A stretch of DNA of 64,000 nt, taken from assembly GCF_900101165.1 (NCBI RefSeq), contig NZ_FNFK01000003.1, forward strand, positions 1 through 64,000. Direction: 5' to 3'. Numbering within the stretch: the first letter of the stretch is position 1; each line of letters starts with the position of its first letter. Source of the DNA: Alkalibacterium thalassium. Its GTDB lineage: Bacteria > Bacillota > Bacilli > Lactobacillales > Carnobacteriaceae_A. Shown here piece after piece: positions 61,118 to 64,000 of the stretch. The notes below the pieces were generated by a model, which saw only the letters and a list, made by a program, of their open reading frames with translations, did not search any database and had not been told where the DNA came from. The position numbers and the translations under genes were made by a program.

Positions 61118-63049
61118 TTATTTAGTATTCTCATCTACCATCTGCTGAATGAAATCATTTATAGCAAGAGTGTTAGTCTGTTTTTCACCGTATTTACGGA
61201 CAGCTACTGAGTCATCAGCCATCTCATTGTCCCCAATAACCAGCTGATAAGGAATCTTGAGCGTCTGAGCTTCTCGGATCTTGTAGCCCATTTTCTCATT
61301 ACGATTATCGACTTCTATTCTTAAGCCTTTAGCTGCCAGCCTGTTTTTCAGCTGTTCTGCGAACTCCCCATGGATATCAAGATTGACAGGAATGATTTTA
61401 GCCTGTACCGGTGCCAGCCATGTCGGGAATGCACCTTTGTATCGTTCAATCAGATATGCGACAAAACGTTCCATCGTTGATACGACCCCGCGGTGGATTA
61501 CAACTGGCCGATGAGAATCTTGTCCATCTTCCCCGACGTACGTGAGGTCGAACCGTTCTGGCAGAAGGAAATCAAGCTGAACAGTAGAGAGCGTTTCTTC
61601 GATGCCCATTGCTGTCTTGACCTGAACATCCAGTTTAGGCCCATAAAATGCTGCTTCCCCTGTTGCCTCGAAGTATTCCAGACCGAGATCATCAAGTGTC
61701 TCCTTCAGCATAGACTCAGCCTTCATCCACATGGCATCATCGTCAAAGTATTTTTCAGTATTTTCAGGATCTCTATAACTCAGTCTGAAGCGGTAATCCT
61801 TAATGTCAAAGTCTTCATAGACAGCCAGCATCAGTTTGACGACTCGGCTGAATTCTTCCTTGATCTGATCCGGACGGACAAACACGTGTGCATCGTTCAG
61901 GGTCATTTCACGAACACGCTGCAAGCCTGACAAAGCCCCGCTCTTCTCATAACGGTGCATCTGTCCCAGTTCAGCGATGCGGATCGGCAGGTCACGGTAA
62001 CTTCTGACATCATCTTTAAAGACCATCATATGATGCGGACAGTTCATTGGGCGAAGAACAAGCATTTCCCCATCGCCCATATCCATTGGTGGAAACATGT
62101 CTTCATGGTAATGATCCCAGTGGCCTGAACGCTTATAAAAGTCAACGTTCGCCATGATTGGAGTATAGACATGCTGATAACCTAGGCTGATTTCCTTGTC
62201 AGTGATGTATCGTTCAATTACACGTCTGATCGTAGCTCCTTTAGGAAGCCAGAACGGAAGACCTGAACCTACCTCTGGTGACAGCATGAAAAGCTCCAGC
62301 TCTTTACCTAATTTACGGTGATCCCGCTGCTTTGCTTCTTCCCGAATTTTAAGGTACTCTTTCAGCGCTTTTTTATCAAAGAATGCTGTTCCGTAAATAC
62401 GCTGCATCATCTTATTGTCAGAGTTTCCTCTCCAGTAAGCCCCTGCAAGGGATAATAGTTTAAAGACTTGTATACGACCTGTAGAAGGAACATGTACACC
62501 ACGACACAGGTCGACAAATTCTCCTTGCTCATAGACTGTCAATTCTTCATCTTCTGGAAGATCATTGATCAGTTCCTGTTTGTATGGGTCATCCTTAAAC
62601 AAATCAAGCGCTTCTGCTCTAGAGATTTCTTTTCGAATAATAGGCAGATTTTCTTTCACAATTGCCATCATTTCGTTTTCAATTCTTTCCAGATCTTCCT
62701 CAGTAATAGGCTGCTCAGTATCTGTATCATAGTAGAACCCATTTTCTATAGCGGGCCCTACTCCGAATGACGCGTCCGGATATAGACGTTTGATCGCCTG
62801 AGCCATTAGATGGGCAGTAGAGTGTCTCAAAACTAACAGTGCATCTTCATGATCAGGCGTAACGATTTCAAGTGCTCCGTCTTCATTCAGTTCACGACTG
62901 AAATCGACCAGTTCTCCATTCCATTTAGCTGCCAGGCCTTTTTTCTCAAGAGACTTGGCAATCCCACCGGCAATCTCTTTAGGTGTTGTTCCTTTAGAAA
63001 CTTTCTTCGAAGAGCCATCCGGCAAAATAACATTAATCATTTCCGACAT
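61118..63049 (-). CDS. thrS: Threonyl-tRNA synthetase
   Basis: ThrRS charges tRNA-Thr and edits serine. A TGS domain (about residues 1-63) is followed by the editing domain with H-S-T-A-H-L (about 73-78), the class II core with zinc ligands in R-P-M-N-C-P-H-H (about 332-339), and motif 2 around R-M-R-E-type V-R-E-M-T-L-N-D (about 378), and an anticodon-binding domain (about 540-643). The frame extends to 63070, but AGGAGGAATTG precedes the ATG at 63049 (643 residues). A T-box leader with ACC specifier controls it. Confidence 0.98.
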   Translation of the reverse strand: MSEMINVILPDGSSKKVSKGTTPKEIAGGIAKSLEKKGLAAKWNGELVDFSRELNEDGALEIVTPDHEDALLVLRHSTAHLMAQAIKRLYPDASFGVGPAIENGFYYDTDTEQPITEEDLERIENEMMAIVKENLPIIRKEISRAEALDLFKDDPYKQELINDLPEDEELTVYEQGEFVDLCRGVHVPSTGRIQVFKLLSLAGAYWRGNSDNKMMQRIYGTAFFDKKALKEYLKIREEAKQRDHRKLGKELELFMLSPEVGSGLPFWLPKGATIRRVIERYITDKEISLGYQHVYTPIMANVDFYKRSGHWDHYHEDMFPPMDMGDGEMLVLRPMNCPHHMMVFKDDVRSYRDLPIRIAELGQMHRYEKSGALSGLQRVREMTLNDAHVFVRPDQIKEEFSRVVKLMLAVYEDFDIKDYRFRLSYRDPENTEKYFDDDAMWMKAESMLKETLDDLGLEYFEATGEAAFYGPKLDVQVKTAMGIEETLSTVQLDFLLPERFDLTYVGEDGQDSHRPVVIHRGVVSTMERFVAYLIERYKGAFPTWLAPVQAKIIPVNLDIHGEFAEQLKNRLAAKGLRIEVDNRNEKMGYKIREAQTLKIPYQLVIGDNEMADDSVAVRKYGEKQTNTLAINDFIQQMVDENTK

Positions 63050-63071
63050 TCCAATTCCTCCTATTTTCATT

Positions 63072-63328
63072 AAAAAAGTCCCATTGAATAAGCTGTCTTA
63101 TCCAATGGGACGTTTAATATACGTGGTTCCACCCAAGTTTATAGAACAGCCTTGAGCCATTCTAATCTCTTCGCTCTTTAACGCAGAGTGTACGGCAGAT
63201 CCTACTTTGTTCGGACCTGCACTCGAAAGGGGTCATCTGTTCATTAATGGAAGATTTTCAGCCGGGATCTTCCTCTCTTTTAATTACTGTTGAACGATGG
63301 TGTCTTTCTCAAAGTGGTATTATTCTTG
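63072..63328 (-). ncRNA. T-box riboswitch leader of thrS (specifier ACC)
   Basis: Stem I can be folded with base stems CACT/AGTG and GAAAG/CTTTC, specifier ACC (threonine) at 63231-63233, kink-turn region and distal hairpin GGAAGAT/ATCTTCC. The T-box GGTGGAACCACG lies at 63122-63133 and a terminator with stem GTCCCATTG/CAATGGGAC (63078-63111) plus six T follows. Confidence 0.94.
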
Positions 63329-63334
63329 ATATAG

Positions 63335-63363
63335 ATAGTACTTTATCACTTTTGGCAGGTCAA
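63335..63363 (-). promoter_or_regulatory. thrS promoter
   Basis: On the minus strand TTGACC (63358-63363) and TACTAT (63335-63340) are separated by 17 bases. It touches the dnaI stop codon. Confidence 0.8.
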
Positions 63364-63364
63364 A

Positions 63365-64000
63365 TCAACTTTTATTTTGACGTCGATTATCTCCTGACAT
63401 TTCCACTTCCTCAGACAGAAAACGAATACGCTCCATGATCCGCTTGGCTTTCAGAGGCTCTCTTTCACCTCGTTGTGTCACACTCAGGTGTTCTTTTTCA
63501 AGCTGATCCATACTGAAGTTTGATGTAAAGAATGTCGGCAGCTCTTCCTGCATCCTGAATTGAAGAATGACACCAAGTACATCGTCTCTTATCCAGGATG
63601 ACATGGAATCTGCTCCAATATCATCGATCATCAGTATCTTCGCGCGTTTAAGCTTTTCCATCTTATCTTCTGTCGTATTATTCCCGATTGCGTTTTTCAT
63701 TTCAACCGTAAAGGTAGGAAAATGAACCAGCGTAGTTGAATGGCCATGCTGCGACAGTTCATGAGCCACGGCCCCCAGAAGGAAAGTCTTCCCCACACCG
63801 AACGGTCCTTGAAGGTAGAGACCTTTATGGTATGACCTGGGCGATTCAAGATAGTCATCTATAAATGTGATTGCCTTCTCAAAAGCAGCCTGTCGTTTTC
63901 TTGTCGCTTCAAAATCTTCAAGCCTGGCATTTTTGAGATCTTTCGGCATATAAAGGGATTTTATCCTGTTTTTGATCTTTACTTCCTTCTGACGTGAAAG
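63365..64000 (-). CDS. dnaI: Primosomal protein DnaI (helicase loader), 5' end outside the window
   Basis: DnaI loads the replicative helicase DnaC at origin and forks. The visible 211 residues hold the AAA+ part: Walker A G-P-F-G-V-G-K-T, Walker B I-L-M-I-D-D-I-G-A-D, sensor-like F-F-T-S-N-F-S and the arginine-rich end R-I-M-E-R-I-R-F-L. The frame is open through 64000, with S-R-Q-K-E-V-K-I-K-N-R-I-K-S-L-Y before the internal ATG at 63949, so the N-terminal zinc-binding domain lies beyond the edge. thrS with its T-box comes next, the same order as in Bacillus. Confidence 0.95.
   Translation of the reverse strand, partial: LSRQKEVKIKNRIKSLYMPKDLKNARLEDFEATRKRQAAFEKAITFIDDYLESPRSYHKGLYLQGPFGVGKTFLLGAVAHELSQHGHSTTLVHFPTFTVEMKNAIGNNTTEDKMEKLKRAKILMIDDIGADSMSSWIRDDVLGVILQFRMQEELPTFFTSNFSMDQLEKEHLSVTQRGEREPLKAKRIMERIRFLSEEVEMSGDNRRQNKS

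Noticed and set aside
1-64000. CRISPR arrays, tRNA or rRNA genes
   Set aside because: No regularly spaced repeats and no cloverleaf or rRNA-like sequence were noticed in the gaps; a dedicated scan was not possible.

Overview
The window is core chromosome of a low-GC Gram-positive bacterium of the order Lactobacillales. A Carnobacteriaceae-like lactic acid bacterium fits best, inferred from gene order and protein style; the genus cannot be fixed from sequence alone. Evidence includes the Firmicutes division proteins EzrA, SepF, DivIVA, DivIB and PBP2B, the spx-mecA-coiA-pepF locus, tRNA-sensing T-box leaders before ileS and thrS, CtsR boxes before clpE, and gene clusters that keep Bacillus order (yqeG-yqeH-yhbY-nadD-yqeK-rsfS-yqeM; yjbK-relQ-nadK-rluD; infC-rpmI-rplT). 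About four fifths of the genes lie on the minus strand. Layout: 1-438 an unexplained C-terminal ORF fragment and intergenic DNA; 439-3432 ezrA, a free-methionine sulfoxide reductase and rpsD with its leader; 3744-8023 accessory metabolism (baeRF-type protein, sugar acetyltransferase, YktB, MTA/SAH nucleosidase, Nudix hydrolase); 8196-10705 a stress-type block (XpaC, TelA, GlsB-like, cold-shock protein); 10921-28087 ileS and the division/cell-wall (dcw) cluster from mraZ through pbpB, mraY, murD, murG, divIB, ftsA, ftsZ, sepF and ylmGH to divIVA; 28191-34961 rpmF and the tmcAL/yqe ribosome-assembly and NAD operon; 35152-48370 an aminotransferase, the PTS phosphocarriers, clpE, prfC and the alarmone/NAD kinase group; 48555-55553 the redox/competence regulation locus (spxH, pepF, coiA, mecA, spx) interrupted by a group II intron; 55850-59466 lipoate ligase, a metallo-hydrolase and an isolated HemY-type oxidase; 59704-64000 the IF3/L35/L20 operon, thrS and the start-truncated dnaI. 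How the genes work together: most serve growth, namely septum assembly and peptidoglycan synthesis, ribosome maturation, translation and its amino-acid sensing. Protein quality control links several genes: ClpE under CtsR, the ClpXP substrate Spx with its adaptor SpxH, and the ClpC adaptor MecA. No new multi-gene defence or signalling system is visible. The most distinctive items are a group IIC-like intron placed exactly behind the hairpin of the pepF terminator, an apparent AUA start codon for infC, a murD frame that runs 86 bases into murG, a terminator-like hairpin inside the dcw cluster, a convergent stop-codon hairpin between a GNAT gene and rluD, an isolated hemY with a possible leader peptide, and a baeRF (eRF1-like) protein beside rpsD. 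Start codons were moved inward from the longest frame wherever a Shine-Dalgarno sequence supported it.
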